A stretch of DNA of 64,000 nt from Paracraurococcus lichenis (GTDB lineage: Bacteria; Pseudomonadota; Alphaproteobacteria; Acetobacterales; Acetobacteraceae), in NCBI RefSeq assembly GCF_030657435.1, contig NZ_JAUTWS010000001.1, positions 343,468 to 407,467 of the forward strand, in the 5' to 3' direction. The translations under genes were made by a program, and so were the position numbers. Below, in pieces: positions 34,918 to 44,013 of the stretch; the first letter of the stretch is position 1; each line of letters opens with the position of its first letter. The notes under the pieces were generated by a model. That model saw nothing but the letters and a program-made list of their open reading frames with translations, was not told the DNA's origin and did not search any database.

Positions 34918-36114
34918 ATGCAGCCCCAGAACAGCCTGCTGTCGGCCACCGGCACCACCATCTTCACCGTCATGTCGGCGCTGGCCGTGCAGCATGGCGC
35001 GATCAATCTCGGCCAGGGCTTTCCCGACTACGACGGGCCGGAGGACGTCATCGAGGCCGCGGCCGCGGCGCTGAAGGACGGCCGCAACCAGTACCCGCCG
35101 CTGACCGGCGTGCCGGAACTGCGCCAGGCCGTCGCCGCCCACAACCGGCGCTTCTACGGCCTGGAGGTGGACCCGAATGCCGAGGTCGTCGTCACCTCCG
35201 GCGCGACCGAGGCGATCACCGCCTGCCTGATGGCGGTGCTGAACCCGGGCGACGAATGCGTCCTGATCGAGCCGCTCTACGACACCTACCTGCCAGTGGT
35301 GAAGATGCTGGGCGCGGTGCCGAAGCTGGTGCGGCTGAACCCGCCGGACTGGGCGCTGCCGCGGGCCGAGCTGGCCGCAGCCTTCGGGCCGAAGACCAAG
35401 GCGATCCTCTTCAACACTCCGATGAACCCGACCGGCAAGGTCTTCACCAATGCCGAACTCGCCTTCATCGCCAGCCTGATCGAGAAGCACGACTGCTACG
35501 CGATCTGCGACGAGGTCTACGAGCACCTGACCTTCGACGGCTGGAAGCACATCCCGCTGATGACCCTGCCGGGGATGCGGGAGCGCAGCCTGCGCATCGG
35601 CAGCGCCGGCAAGACCTTCAGCCTGACAGGCTGGAAGGTGGGCTACATCACCTGCGACCGCTCGCTCGCGCCGAATGTCGCCAAGGCGCACCAGAACCTG
35701 ACCTTCACCACGCCGCCCAACCTGCAGCGGGGCGTGGCCGTCGGGCTGATGAAGGACGACGCCTATTTCGAGGGGCTCTCCACCCGCCTGCAGGCGCGGC
35801 GCGACCGGCTCGCGGCGGGCCTTGCCGAGATCGGCTTCGGCGTGCTCGAGACGCGCGGCAGCTACTTCATCACCACCGATTTCCGCCCGCTCGGCTTCAA
35901 CGGCGACGACGTGGCCTTCTGCCGGACCATCACCGAGGAGGCGAAGGTGACGGCGATCCCCGTCACCGCCTTCTACGCCTCGGAGGAGGCGCCGAGCCAC
36001 TATGCCCGCTTCGCCTTCTGCAAGGGGGAGGCGGTGCTGGACGAGGCGCTGGACCGGCTCCGCGCCTGGGTGGCGTCCCGCGGGGGCAGGCAGTTGACGG
36101 CAGCCGCCGGCTAG
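34918..36114 (+). CDS. Class I/II aminotransferase (MetC/YbdL or kynurenine-aminotransferase type)
   Basis: A 398-residue fold-type I PLP enzyme. Family features are INLGQGFPDYDGPEDV (about residues 27-42), NQYPPLTGVPELRQAV, SGATEAI, ILFNTPMNPTGKVF, ICDEVYEHLTFDG and the PLP lysine in SAGKTFSLTGWKVGY, and a late FCKGEAVLDEALDRL. Relatives include methionine aminotransferase YbdL and kynurenine aminotransferases. The preceding frame to 34801 is Arg/Pro-rich and not counted; ATG 34918 has AAGGGCGGG before it. It is divergent from glnB. Confidence 0.9.
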   Translation: MQPQNSLLSATGTTIFTVMSALAVQHGAINLGQGFPDYDGPEDVIEAAAAALKDGRNQYPPLTGVPELRQAVAAHNRRFYGLEVDPNAEVVVTSGATEAITACLMAVLNPGDECVLIEPLYDTYLPVVKMLGAVPKLVRLNPPDWALPRAELAAAFGPKTKAILFNTPMNPTGKVFTNAELAFIASLIEKHDCYAICDEVYEHLTFDGWKHIPLMTLPGMRERSLRIGSAGKTFSLTGWKVGYITCDRSLAPNVAKAHQNLTFTTPPNLQRGVAVGLMKDDAYFEGLSTRLQARRDRLAAGLAEIGFGVLETRGSYFITTDFRPLGFNGDDVAFCRTITEEAKVTAIPVTAFYASEEAPSHYARFAFCKGEAVLDEALDRLRAWVASRGGRQLTAAAG

Positions 36115-36129
36115 CCCTATGACCCGCCG

Positions 36130-36150
36130 CCCGGGCGGTTGCCGCCCGGG
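36130..36150 (+). terminator. Hairpin after the aminotransferase gene
   Basis: CCCGGGCGG-TTG-CCGCCCGGG is a perfect 9-bp stem with a 3-nt loop, 15 bp after the stop and just before tRNA-His. It lacks a T-run but is well placed to end the aminotransferase transcript. Confidence 0.6.
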
Positions 36151-36157
36151 CCGTGTG

Positions 36158-36233
36158 GCGGCCATAGCTCAGTTGGTAGAGCGCCAGGTTGTGGTCCTGG
36201 ATGTCACGGGTTCGAGTCCCGTTGGTCGCCCCA
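36158..36233 (+). tRNA. tRNA-His (GTG anticodon)
   Basis: A full cloverleaf: acceptor GCGGCCA pairs with TGGTCGC (with one G-T pair), D arm GCTC...GAGC, anticodon stem CCAGG/CCTGG around TTGTGGT with GTG at 36191-36193, and a T arm with GGTTCGAGTCC. Discriminator C and encoded CCA end at 36233. G at 36157 supplies the extra G-1 that is diagnostic of tRNA-His and pairs with C73. Confidence 0.97.
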
Positions 36234-36297
36234 CCCTCCCTTTCCCCCGCAGCGCGCCCCCGGCAGGATGGCCCGGCATGCAAGGGGGAACGTCCTC

Positions 36298-37083
36298 ATG
36301 GACCTGAGACTGGATGGCCGCGCGGCGCTGATCACCGGCGGCTCCAAGGGGCTCGGCCTCGCCATCGCCAAGGCCTTCGCCGGTGCCGGCGGCGCGGTGG
36401 CGATCGTGGCCCGCAATGCCGGGCAATTGGCGGATGCCGAGGCCGCGATCCGCGCCGCCGCGCCGGGCGCGAAGGTCGCGGCGATCGCCGCCGACATCAG
36501 CACCGCGGCCGGTTGCGAGTCGGCCTTTGCCGGGGCGGAGAAGGCGCTCGGCCAAGTGGACATCCTGGTGAACAATGCCGGGACCAGCCAGCGCGGCCCC
36601 TTCCTCGAGGTCACCGACGCGCTCTGGCAGAACGACCTCGACCTCAAGCTCTTCGCCGCCATCCGGCTGGGCCGGCTGGTCTGGCCGGGCATGGCGGCGC
36701 GGCGCTGGGGGCGGATCATCAATGTGCTGAACACCGGCGCGAAGGCCCCGCCGGCCGAGGGCGCGCCGACCGCCGTCAGCCGCGCCGCCGGCATGGCGCT
36801 GACCAAGGTGCAGGCGAACGAGGGCGCGAAGCACAACATCCTGGTGAATGCGCTGCTGGTTGGCCTGATCGACAGCGACCAGCACCGCCGCCGGCACGCG
36901 GCCAGCGGCACCAACGAGAGCTACGAGGAATGGCTGGCCAAGCTCGGCGCCTCGCTCCCGCTCGGCCGCTACGGCAAGGCCGAGGAATTCGCCGCGACCG
37001 CCCTGTTCCTGTGCAGCGAGCCGGGCAGCTACATCGCCGGCGTCGCGCTGAACGTGGACGGCGGCCGCAGCCCGGTGGTGTAA
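36298..37083 (+). CDS. SDR-fold protein lacking the catalytic Tyr and Lys
   Basis: A 261-residue short-chain dehydrogenase-like protein. The cofactor site TGGSKGLGLAIAKAF (about residues 14-28) and NNAG are intact. Where the catalytic YxxxK should be, the sequence reads TAVSRAAGMAL, so Tyr becomes Thr and Lys becomes Arg, and the Ser region is INVLNTGAK. Related SDRs with an xAxSRAAG stretch form their own subgroup; whether they are dehydrogenases is unclear. The late SYIAGVALNVDGGRS is normal. ATG 36298 begins MDLRLDGRAALITG. Confidence 0.85.
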   Translation: MDLRLDGRAALITGGSKGLGLAIAKAFAGAGGAVAIVARNAGQLADAEAAIRAAAPGAKVAAIAADISTAAGCESAFAGAEKALGQVDILVNNAGTSQRGPFLEVTDALWQNDLDLKLFAAIRLGRLVWPGMAARRWGRIINVLNTGAKAPPAEGAPTAVSRAAGMALTKVQANEGAKHNILVNALLVGLIDSDQHRRRHAASGTNESYEEWLAKLGASLPLGRYGKAEEFAATALFLCSEPGSYIAGVALNVDGGRSPVV

Positions 37084-37107
37084 AGACTTAGAGAAAACGA
37101 AGGGGGC

Positions 37108-37130
37108 CCGGGGGAAGTGCCTTCCCCCGG
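37108..37130. terminator. Bidirectional terminator
   Basis: CCGGGGGAAG-TGC-CTTCCCCCGG is a perfect 10-bp stem with a 3-nt loop between two convergent genes. The right flank is ACTCTTCCTCTC (T-rich) and, on the minus strand, the other flank is TTCGTTTTCTC, so both directions have partial T-runs. Confidence 0.75.
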
Positions 37131-37140
37131 ACTCTTCCTC

Positions 37141-37494
37141 TCACCTGTTCCGCGGATAGGCGCCCGAGGTATCCGACCCGGTCGTCCGGTCATAGGCCCG
37201 CTCCGCCGCCGTGCCCGGCGGGTTGGCACGCGTGCCGTCGGACTGCGACGGATAGGCGCCCGAGGTGTTGGTGCCCGCCGTCCGGTCGAAGGCCCGCTCG
37301 GCCGCCGTGCCGGAGGGGTTGTTGCCGCGGCCATCGGCGCTGGTGCGCGGGCTGTCGGTCGCGCGGTCATAGGCGCGCTGCAGGGCGGTGCTCGGCGGGT
37401 TGCCGCGGGTGCCGTCCGGCGGGCCGCCGCAGGCGGCGAGGGCGGTCAGCAGCGTGGCGGCGGCGAGGCCCCGCAGCAGGGGCTTGGCGTGCAT
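37141..37494 (-). CDS. Lipoprotein with three tandem repeats
   Basis: A 117-residue lipoprotein: signal peptide with lipobox LAAC (Cys22), followed by three degenerate repeats. Units at about residues 27-46, 54-85 and 86-117 share the core NPP/NPS-x-T-A-x-x-R-A-(Y/F)-D-R; the last two also share DTSGAYP or NTSGAYP. The whole is polar and probably disordered, outer-membrane or periplasm attached. I know no function. The ATG at 37494 gives a correct signal peptide. It converges with the SDR gene across the terminator. Confidence 0.75.
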   Translation of the reverse strand: MHAKPLLRGLAAATLLTALAACGGPPDGTRGNPPSTALQRAYDRATDSPRTSADGRGNNPSGTAAERAFDRTAGTNTSGAYPSQSDGTRANPPGTAAERAYDRTTGSDTSGAYPRNR

Positions 37495-37644
37495 GGAAGG
37501 CGTGCTCCTCGATCTGTTACGGACCCGCGTCTAGGCCGGTCGTTCCGCATAGCGCAGGGGAATGGCACGGGTTCCGCCGGGACCTCGTCCCCGGGCACGG
37601 CTTCTGCTAACCGCGGCTTTTCCGACATGGTGGAAGGACGGGGC

Positions 37645-38457
37645 ATGGCGAGGGAACTGACGGTCGGGATCGGCGGCCTCGGCGCGATCGGCGGGCATCT
37701 CGCGCGGTCGCTCGATGCGGGGGTGGAGGGGCTGCGCCTGGTCGCGGTCGCGGCGCGCGACCAGGCCAAGGCGCGGCAGGCCATCGCCGGCTTCCGGACG
37801 CCGCCGGCGCTGGTTGGGCTGGCGGAGCTCGCGGAGCACGCGGATGTGGTGGTGGAGGCGGCGCCGGCCGCGGTCTTCGAGCAGATCGCCGAATCCGCCA
37901 TCGCCCGCGGCCGAATCTTCGTCCCCTCCAGCGTCGGCGCGCTGCTGCCGCGCATGCACCTCGTCGCCCGCGCCAAGGAGACGGGCGCGCGCATCGTGGT
38001 GCCGACCGGCGCGCTGCTCGGGCTGGATGCCGTGCGCGCCGCGGCGGAGGGCGAGGTGGAGAGCGTGACCATCCAGACCCGCAAGCCGCCGCGCGGCCTC
38101 GAGGGCGCGCCCTACCTGGTCGCGAATGCCATCGACGTCCTCGCCATCACCCAGCCGACCGTCGTCTTCAAGGGCAATGCCTTCGACGCCGCGCGCGGCT
38201 TCCCCGCGAACGTGAACGTCGCCGCCGCGCTGGCCCTGGCCGGCATCGGGCCGGAGCGGACGATGGTGGAGATCTGGGGCGACCCGACCGTCACGCGCAA
38301 CACCCACACCATCCGGGTCGAGGCCGCGGCGGCGCGGCTGACCATGACGATCGAGAACGTGCCGAGCGAGGAGAACCCGCGCACGGGCAAGATCACGCCG
38401 CTCTCGATCCTCGCCTGCCTGCGCGGGCTGACGAGCACGCTGAAGGTCGGCACCTGA
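37645..38457 (+). CDS. Aspartate dehydrogenase-like protein (NadX family)
   Basis: A 270-residue protein: N-terminal Rossmann domain with GIGGLGAIGGHLARSL (about residues 6-21) and a C-terminal domain in the aspartate dehydrogenase/DUF108 family (TIQTRKPPRGLEGAPYL, GNAFDAARGFPANVNVAAALALAG, PTVTRNTHTIRVEA). Members oxidise L-aspartate to iminoaspartate for NAD synthesis or act on other amino acids. No nadA or nadC adjoins, so a catabolic role is equally possible. ATG 37645 has GGAAGGA 6 nt before it. The MFS gene follows after 21 bp. Confidence 0.85.
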   Translation: MARELTVGIGGLGAIGGHLARSLDAGVEGLRLVAVAARDQAKARQAIAGFRTPPALVGLAELAEHADVVVEAAPAAVFEQIAESAIARGRIFVPSSVGALLPRMHLVARAKETGARIVVPTGALLGLDAVRAAAEGEVESVTIQTRKPPRGLEGAPYLVANAIDVLAITQPTVVFKGNAFDAARGFPANVNVAAALALAGIGPERTMVEIWGDPTVTRNTHTIRVEAAAARLTMTIENVPSEENPRTGKITPLSILACLRGLTSTLKVGT

Positions 38458-38478
38458 GCGGCGGGTGGCGCCGCCGGG

Positions 38479-39594
38479 ATGCCGCTGCTCGCCTTCGCCT
38501 ATATCGCCTTCATCGGCCTCGGCCTGCCGGACCCGCTGCCCGGCACGCTCTGGCCGGCGATGCATGCCGCCTATGGGCTGCCGGTCGGGGCACTGGGCGC
38601 GCTGCTGCTGGCGGTCTCGGCCGGGACCATGGCCGCCAGCATCCTGGCCGGGCGCGCCATCGCCGCCTTCGGCACCGGCGGCGTGCTGGCGGGCAGCGTG
38701 GCGCTGACGGCGCTGGCCGCCCTCGGCGCGGCGACGGCGCCGCCCTGGCCGTTGCTCGTCGCGCTCGCCCTGCTCTCGGGCCTCGGCGCCGGGGCGGTGG
38801 ATGCGGCCATGAACCTCTTCGCCGCGGCCCGCTTCGCACCGAGGCACCTCAACTGGATGCATGCCTGCTGGGGCATCGGCGCGACGCTGAGCCCGGCCAT
38901 CGCCACCGGCCTGCTGGCGGCCGGCGCTTCCTGGCGGGCGGGCTATGGCGTGGCCGGCGCCATGCTCGCGGCGCTCGCCGCGGGCTTCCTGCTGACGCGG
39001 GCGCGCTGGGGCGGGAAGCAGCCGCCGGAGGGGCCGCGGCTCTCCGCCGCATCGGTGCTGCGGAACCGCCTGGCGCGGCTGCAGATCCTGGCCTTCTTCA
39101 CCTATTGCGGGGTGGAGGCCGGCACCGGCCAGTGGCTGGCGACGGTGCTGGTGGAGGCGCGCGGCGCCGATCCGGCGCTGGCGGGCGCGGCGACGACGCT
39201 GTTCTGGGCCGCGCTGGCCGCCGGGCGGGTCGGCCTCGGCTTCGTGGTGGACCGGCTGGGGCCGGACCCGATGCTGCGCCTCGCGGTGCTCGCCGCGGTG
39301 CCGGCCTCGGCCGGCTTCGCGCTGGCGCCGGCGGGCCTCGACCTGGCCTCGGCGGCGCTGCTCGCCGTAGCGCTGGCGCCGCTCTACCCCACGCTGATGG
39401 CGCGCACGCCGGCCCGGCTGGGCGCCGCAGCGGCCATGCACGCGGTGGGGTTCCAGGTGGCGGCGGCGACGCTCGGCGCGGGGCTGCTGCCGGCGCTGCT
39501 CGGCCTCGCGCCGCTCGCGCTGGTGCCATGGCTGCTGCTGGGGCTGGCCGTGCTGCTGGCCGTCCTGGTGCTGCGGATCGCCGGCGCGCCGTGA
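38479..39594 (+). CDS. MFS transporter
   Basis: A 371-residue major-facilitator carrier with about twelve hydrophobic segments. Opening PLLAFAYIAFIGLGLPDPLPGTLWPAMHAAYG resembles the fucose/sugar-porter-like (YbjJ/FucP relative) branch in which GLxDxxxG(A/T)xWPxM occurs. The cytoplasmic loop is RARWGGKQPPEGPRLSAASV. The cargo is unknown. It starts 21 bp after the NadX-like gene on the same strand and could import its substrate. The following 211 bp to the M20 stop hold no gene that I can support. Confidence 0.88.
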   Translation: MPLLAFAYIAFIGLGLPDPLPGTLWPAMHAAYGLPVGALGALLLAVSAGTMAASILAGRAIAAFGTGGVLAGSVALTALAALGAATAPPWPLLVALALLSGLGAGAVDAAMNLFAAARFAPRHLNWMHACWGIGATLSPAIATGLLAAGASWRAGYGVAGAMLAALAAGFLLTRARWGGKQPPEGPRLSAASVLRNRLARLQILAFFTYCGVEAGTGQWLATVLVEARGADPALAGAATTLFWAALAAGRVGLGFVVDRLGPDPMLRLAVLAAVPASAGFALAPAGLDLASAALLAVALAPLYPTLMARTPARLGAAAAMHAVGFQVAAATLGAGLLPALLGLAPLALVPWLLLGLAVLLAVLVLRIAGAP

Positions 39595-39805
39595 GCTTTC
39601 CCGGGGCTCGCCGCTTCCGGCGTGAGTTTCCTGAGAGCCTCCCGCGGCGATCCGGCCGAGGCCCGCCATGGCCCGCGGCCCCGGCCTGCATTCCCGAGCG
39701 GATCGCGGCACCCGCCTGGGTCCACCCGGGCGCCGCCTGCTCCAGGACCTCGGCGTGCAGGCCAGAGGCCCGCCGCCGGGCGCTTCCGCCCCGCGGCGAC
39801 GCGCC

Positions 39806-40981
39806 CTAGCGCCGCGGCAGCAACTGCTCCACCAGCGTCGCCCAGTAGCTGGCGCCGACCGGCAGCATCTCGTCGTTGAAATCGTAGCGGGGGTGGTGGA
39901 CCTGCGGATCCTCCGCCGTCCGGCCGGTGCCGAGCATGATGTAGTTGCCGGCCTTGGCGTTCAGCATGAAGCTGAAATCCTCGCCGCCCATGGTCGGCAC
40001 GACCATCTCGACGACGCGCGACTCGCCGGCGACCGCCCGCGCGGCGCGGGCGGCGAGTTGCGTGCTCTCCGCCTCGTTCACCGTCGCGGGATAGCCGCGG
40101 TCGAACACCGCCTCGGCCGTCGCGCCGAAGGCGGCGGCGATGCCGGTGACCAGCGAGGTGAACTTCGCCTCCAGCAGGTCGCCGACCTCCGGCTTGAACC
40201 AGCGCGCGGTGCCGCGCAGCGTGACGCTCTGCGGGATGACGTTCCAGGTGTCGCCGCCCTGGATGTGGCCGATGGTGATGACGCCCGCCTCCACCGGCTC
40301 GACGTTGCGGGCGACGATGCTCTGCAGCGCGGTGACGATCTGGGAGGCGATGACGATCGGGTCGTTCCCCTGGTGCGGCATGGCGCCATGCGCGCCCTTC
40401 CCGGTGATGGTGGCGCGGATATTGGCGGTCGCGGCCATGACCGGGCCCTCGCGCCAGAGGAAGGTGCCCTCCGGCGCGCCGGGCCAGTTGTGCAGGCCGA
40501 AGACGCGCTCCATCGGGAAGCGGTCGAAGAGGCCTTCCCGCACCATGACATTGCCGCCGCCGCCGATCTCCTCGGCGGGCTGGAAGATCACATAGACCGT
40601 GCCGTCGAAATTGCGGGTCTCCGCCAGGTACTTCGCGGCGCCGAGCAGCATGGTGGTGTGGCCGTCATGGCCGCAGGCATGCATCTTCCCCGGGATGGTG
40701 GAGGCATGCGGCAGGCCGGTCGCCTCTTCGATCGGCAGGGCGTCCATGTCGGCGCGCAGGCCGATGGCGCGGCCGCTATTGCCCTGGCCGCGGATGACGC
40801 CGACGACGCCGGTCTTCGCGATGCCGGTGACGACCTCGTCGCAGCCGAACTCCCGCAACTTCTGCGCGACGATGCCGCTGGTGCGGACCTCCTCGAAGGC
40901 GGTCTCGGGATGGGCGTGGAAGTCCTGCCGCCAGGCGGTCAGTTCCGGGTGGAATTCGGCGATCCGATTCAGGATGGGCAT
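39806..40981 (-). CDS. M20 family amidohydrolase (hippurate/IAA-amino acid hydrolase type)
   Basis: A 391-residue metallo-amidohydrolase. The dimetal site is visible as GLRADMDALP (about residues 74-83), HACGHDGHTTML (about 101-112), PAEEIGGGG (about 135-143), a His in GLHNWP and a late HHPRYDFNDEML. The small dimerisation domain covers about residues 187-300. Members cleave N-acyl amino acids such as hippurate or IAA conjugates. ATG 40981 (MPILNRIAEFHPELTAWRQ) is the family start. It is divergent from the alpha/beta hydrolase with about 157 bp between. Confidence 0.93.
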   Translation of the reverse strand: MPILNRIAEFHPELTAWRQDFHAHPETAFEEVRTSGIVAQKLREFGCDEVVTGIAKTGVVGVIRGQGNSGRAIGLRADMDALPIEEATGLPHASTIPGKMHACGHDGHTTMLLGAAKYLAETRNFDGTVYVIFQPAEEIGGGGNVMVREGLFDRFPMERVFGLHNWPGAPEGTFLWREGPVMAATANIRATITGKGAHGAMPHQGNDPIVIASQIVTALQSIVARNVEPVEAGVITIGHIQGGDTWNVIPQSVTLRGTARWFKPEVGDLLEAKFTSLVTGIAAAFGATAEAVFDRGYPATVNEAESTQLAARAARAVAGESRVVEMVVPTMGGEDFSFMLNAKAGNYIMLGTGRTAEDPQVHHPRYDFNDEMLPVGASYWATLVEQLLPRR

Positions 40982-41138
40982 GGGGTTCGTCCGGCTGAGG
41001 TCGTTGGGGTATTGGGCGTTGCGGCATGCGGTGCAAGGGCCGCGCCGGGGCAGGGCGGACATGGGGGCGGAGGGGGCGTCGATCCCCCCCTGTGCCCGGC
41101 CGCAGCCGGGTCCTAGCCTGCCGGCGGGAGGATCCGCC

Positions 41139-43037
41139 ATGCACCAGACCGCCATCACCCTCGAGGTCACGGCCGAGGAGCCCTTCGCCGGCGGCCAGGA
41201 TTTCGGCGCCGGCCCCTATCGTCGCATCGCCGCCATCGCGCGCGGGGCGCTGGACCCGGCCGACCCGCGCAACGCCGTCATCGCCGACCTCGGCCTCGCG
41301 CCGCGCAATGCCGAGAGGCTGGTGGAGTATGCGACCGAGGTCGTGCTGCTGCGCCCCGCCGACCCCACCCGGGCCAATGGCCGCCTCCTCTACGACGTCA
41401 CCAACCGCGGCCGGAAGATGCTCTTCGGCAGCGTCTTCGACGCGCCCGGCGGCCAGGCGGAGCTGAACGCGCTGCGCAGCCCGGCCTCGGTCGGGCTGGC
41501 GCTGCCCCTGCGTGCCGGCACCACGCTCGCCTGGAGCGGCTGGGACCCCGAGGCGCCGCGCGCCAATGACGGGCTCCGGATCGACCTCCCCGTGCTGCCC
41601 GGCGTCACCGGCCTCGTGCGCGACGAGTTCGTCTTCGGCACCCGCATCACGCCCGCGGACCGGCCGACCGCGCCGCTCTCCTACCCCGTGGCGGACCGCG
41701 ATCCGGCTAGGGCCAGCCTGACGGTGCGGCGGCACCGCGGGGATCCGCCGCGGCCGGTCGCCTTCGCCTATGCCGGCGAGCGCGCGATACGGCTGGAGCC
41801 GGAGGGCACCCGCTTCGAGCCCGGCAGCATCTACGACTTCCGCTATCCCGCGACCGGCGCCCGGCCGCTCGGCATGGGCTGGGCGGCGACGCGCGACGTC
41901 GTCTCCCACCTCCGCCACGGCGCGCCGGCGGCGCTCGGCGGCATCGCGCTCAGGACCACCATCGCCCTCGGCATCTCGCAGGCCGGGCGCTGGCTGCGGC
42001 ACCTCGTCGATCTCGGGATGAATGCCGACCTCGCGGGGCAGCGCGTCTTCGACGGCGTGCTGACGCATGTCGCCGGCGCCGGCCGGGTCTTCGGCAACGA
42101 GCGCTTCGCCCAGCCCGACCGCACCGCGACCTGGCACGAGGATCTCGGCTTCCCCGAGGTCTGGTTCCCCATGGCCGCGGCGGAGGTGGTGGACCCGATG
42201 ACCGGCCGGCGCGCCGCGCTGCTCAAGGGCGACGGCAGCGACCCGCTGCTGATGCAGGTGAACAGCTCGACCGAATACTGGCAGAAGGGCGCCAGCCTGA
42301 TCCACGCCGACCCGGCCGGCACCCGGGACCTGCCGGAGCCGCCCGATGTCCGGCACTACCTCGTCGCTGGCACCAAGCATGGCGGCCGCTTCGGCGCCAC
42401 CACCGCGCGCGGGAATGCCTTCCACCTCAACAACCCGCATTCCGCCAGCCCGCTGCTGCGGGCGCTGCTGGCGGCGCTGGAGGACTGGGTGGAGACCGGG
42501 CGGGCGCCGCCGCCCTCCCGCGTGCCGAGGATCGCCGACGGCACGCTGCTGCCGGCGGAGGCGGTGCTGGCGGCCTTCCCCGACCTGCCCGCCACCCGCC
42601 GCCCGCGCCGCGCGACGCCCATCGCGCCGGTGACGGACTGGGTCGCCGAGACGCGCGGGCCGGAGGAGGCCTGGCGCCCGCTGGTGCCGGCGGTCGATGC
42701 CGACGGCAACGAGCGCGCCGGGGTGCGCCTGCCCGACATCGCCGTGCCGCGCGGCACCTATACCGGCTGGAACCTCTACGCCGCGGAGGGGCTGCAGGCG
42801 GAGCCCTGCGACCGGGAGGGCAGCCTGTTCCCCTTCGCGCTGGACGCGGCGGCGCGCGCGGCGAGCGGCGACCCGCGCCCGAGCCTCGCCGAGCGCTACC
42901 CCGACGCCGAGGGCTATGTCGCGGCGGTGCGCGCCGCGGCGGCGGCGCTGGTCGCCGACCGCCTGCTGCTGCCGGCGGATGCCGAGGCCTATGTCACCGC
43001 CGCGCAGCAGGCGGGGCCGGCGCCGCTCAGCCGCTGA
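41139..43037 (+). CDS. Alpha/beta hydrolase domain protein (Abhydrolase_10 type)
   Basis: A 632-residue protein of the large alpha/beta-hydrolase family often annotated only as alpha/beta hydrolase domain-containing (PF20091). Characteristic stretches are EPFAGGQDFGAGPYRRI at the start, LLYDVTNRGRK, RDVVSHLRHG and the nucleophile elbow ALGISQAGRWLRHL (about residues 267-280), and VNSSTEYWQKG followed by HYLVAGTKHGG. No signal peptide. No substrate is established. GGGAGGATC lies before ATG 41139. Its last 11 bp overlap the convergent Gfo/Idh gene. Confidence 0.85.
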   Translation: MHQTAITLEVTAEEPFAGGQDFGAGPYRRIAAIARGALDPADPRNAVIADLGLAPRNAERLVEYATEVVLLRPADPTRANGRLLYDVTNRGRKMLFGSVFDAPGGQAELNALRSPASVGLALPLRAGTTLAWSGWDPEAPRANDGLRIDLPVLPGVTGLVRDEFVFGTRITPADRPTAPLSYPVADRDPARASLTVRRHRGDPPRPVAFAYAGERAIRLEPEGTRFEPGSIYDFRYPATGARPLGMGWAATRDVVSHLRHGAPAALGGIALRTTIALGISQAGRWLRHLVDLGMNADLAGQRVFDGVLTHVAGAGRVFGNERFAQPDRTATWHEDLGFPEVWFPMAAAEVVDPMTGRRAALLKGDGSDPLLMQVNSSTEYWQKGASLIHADPAGTRDLPEPPDVRHYLVAGTKHGGRFGATTARGNAFHLNNPHSASPLLRALLAALEDWVETGRAPPPSRVPRIADGTLLPAEAVLAAFPDLPATRRPRRATPIAPVTDWVAETRGPEEAWRPLVPAVDADGNERAGVRLPDIAVPRGTYTGWNLYAAEGLQAEPCDREGSLFPFALDAAARAASGDPRPSLAERYPDAEGYVAAVRAAAAALVADRLLLPADAEAYVTAAQQAGPAPLSR

Positions 43038-44013
43038 GCCCGGCGGCGAGGATCGCCTCCACCACCTCCTGCACCTCCAGCGCCTCGCGCAGCGTCGCCA
43101 GCGGGTGGTCCTTGCCGCGGGTCATGGCGGCGACGCTGGCAAGCTGGCGCTTGAGCACCAGCGGCCGCTGCCGCTCGTTCGGCAGCGCGTCCGGCGCCTG
43201 CTGCCAGTGGCCGTCCGCGCCCGGCCGCTCGGCGACGGACCAGTCGCGCAGGCGGATGGCGCCGGCCGGCCCGCGCAGCGTCCAGGTATTGTGGTCGTCC
43301 TGCTCCGTCCTGCCGACGCCCCCCGAGAGCGTCACCGGCACGCCGCCCGCGGTCAGCCGCGCCTCGATCGCGGTCTCCGAGCCCTCGCCGGCGGGGAAGG
43401 TCGCGCGTGCCTCCTGCAGGACCAGCGGGCCGAGCTGCCGGCGCGTGAGGAACAGGAAGTGCGATATGACCTCGCGGGTGAAGCCGCCCTCCGCCCGGCG
43501 GGACAGCCAGGCGGCCGCGTCGCGCTGCCAGCCGCGCGGCCAGGTGGCGAAGGCGACCTCGATGGCAAGCGATTCGGCCGGGCCGGTCGCGCCCTCCGCC
43601 CGCCAGGCGGCAAGCTGCGCCACGGCGGGGGAGGAGGCCATGGGGAAGTTCACCGCCGCCCGTGCCCGGAGCGCCTCCGCCTTGGCGACGAAGCCGCGCG
43701 CCGCGGCGAGGTCGACGGCCAGCGGCTTCTCGAGGAACACGGCGCGGCCGGCGCCGAGCGCGGCCTCGGCCAGCGGGATATGCGCCGCGGGCGGCGCGGC
43801 GATGTAGAGGCAGTCGCAGGCCTCGATGACAGCGGCGGCGCTGCCGAGCGCCGGCACGGCGGGCGCGACGGCGGCCAGCCGCGCCGCGGCCTCCGGGGAG
43901 GGGTCCCAGACGCCCACGGGCCGCACATGCGCGGCGGCATGGTCGAGGGCGGCGCGCAGCAGCCTCTCCCCCATGATGCCGAAGCCGATGATGCCGAGGG
44001 CGATGGCGGCCAT
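43027..44013 (-). CDS. Gfo/Idh/MocA-family oxidoreductase
   Basis: A 328-residue NAD(P)-dependent dehydrogenase: nucleotide-binding GIIGFGIMGERLLRAAL (about residues 7-23), AAPPAAHIPLAEAALGAGRAVFLEKPLAVD (about 73-102; Lys of EKP catalytic), and a C-terminal beta-sheet domain with GGFTREVISHFLFLTRR. Such enzymes act on sugars, inositols or other polyols. ATG 44013 gives a normal start. It overlaps the hydrolase 3' end by 11 bp and is divergent from the enoyl-CoA hydratase. Confidence 0.9.
   Translation of the reverse strand: MAAIALGIIGFGIMGERLLRAALDHAAAHVRPVGVWDPSPEAAARLAAVAPAVPALGSAAAVIEACDCLYIAAPPAAHIPLAEAALGAGRAVFLEKPLAVDLAAARGFVAKAEALRARAAVNFPMASSPAVAQLAAWRAEGATGPAESLAIEVAFATWPRGWQRDAAAWLSRRAEGGFTREVISHFLFLTRRQLGPLVLQEARATFPAGEGSETAIEARLTAGGVPVTLSGGVGRTEQDDHNTWTLRGPAGAIRLRDWSVAERPGADGHWQQAPDALPNERQRPLVLKRQLASVAAMTRGKDHPLATLREALEVQEVVEAILAAGLSG

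Noticed and set aside
39595..39805. Gene between the MFS and M20 genes
   Set aside because: All open frames are Arg/Pro/Ala-rich with no motif; nothing supports coding.
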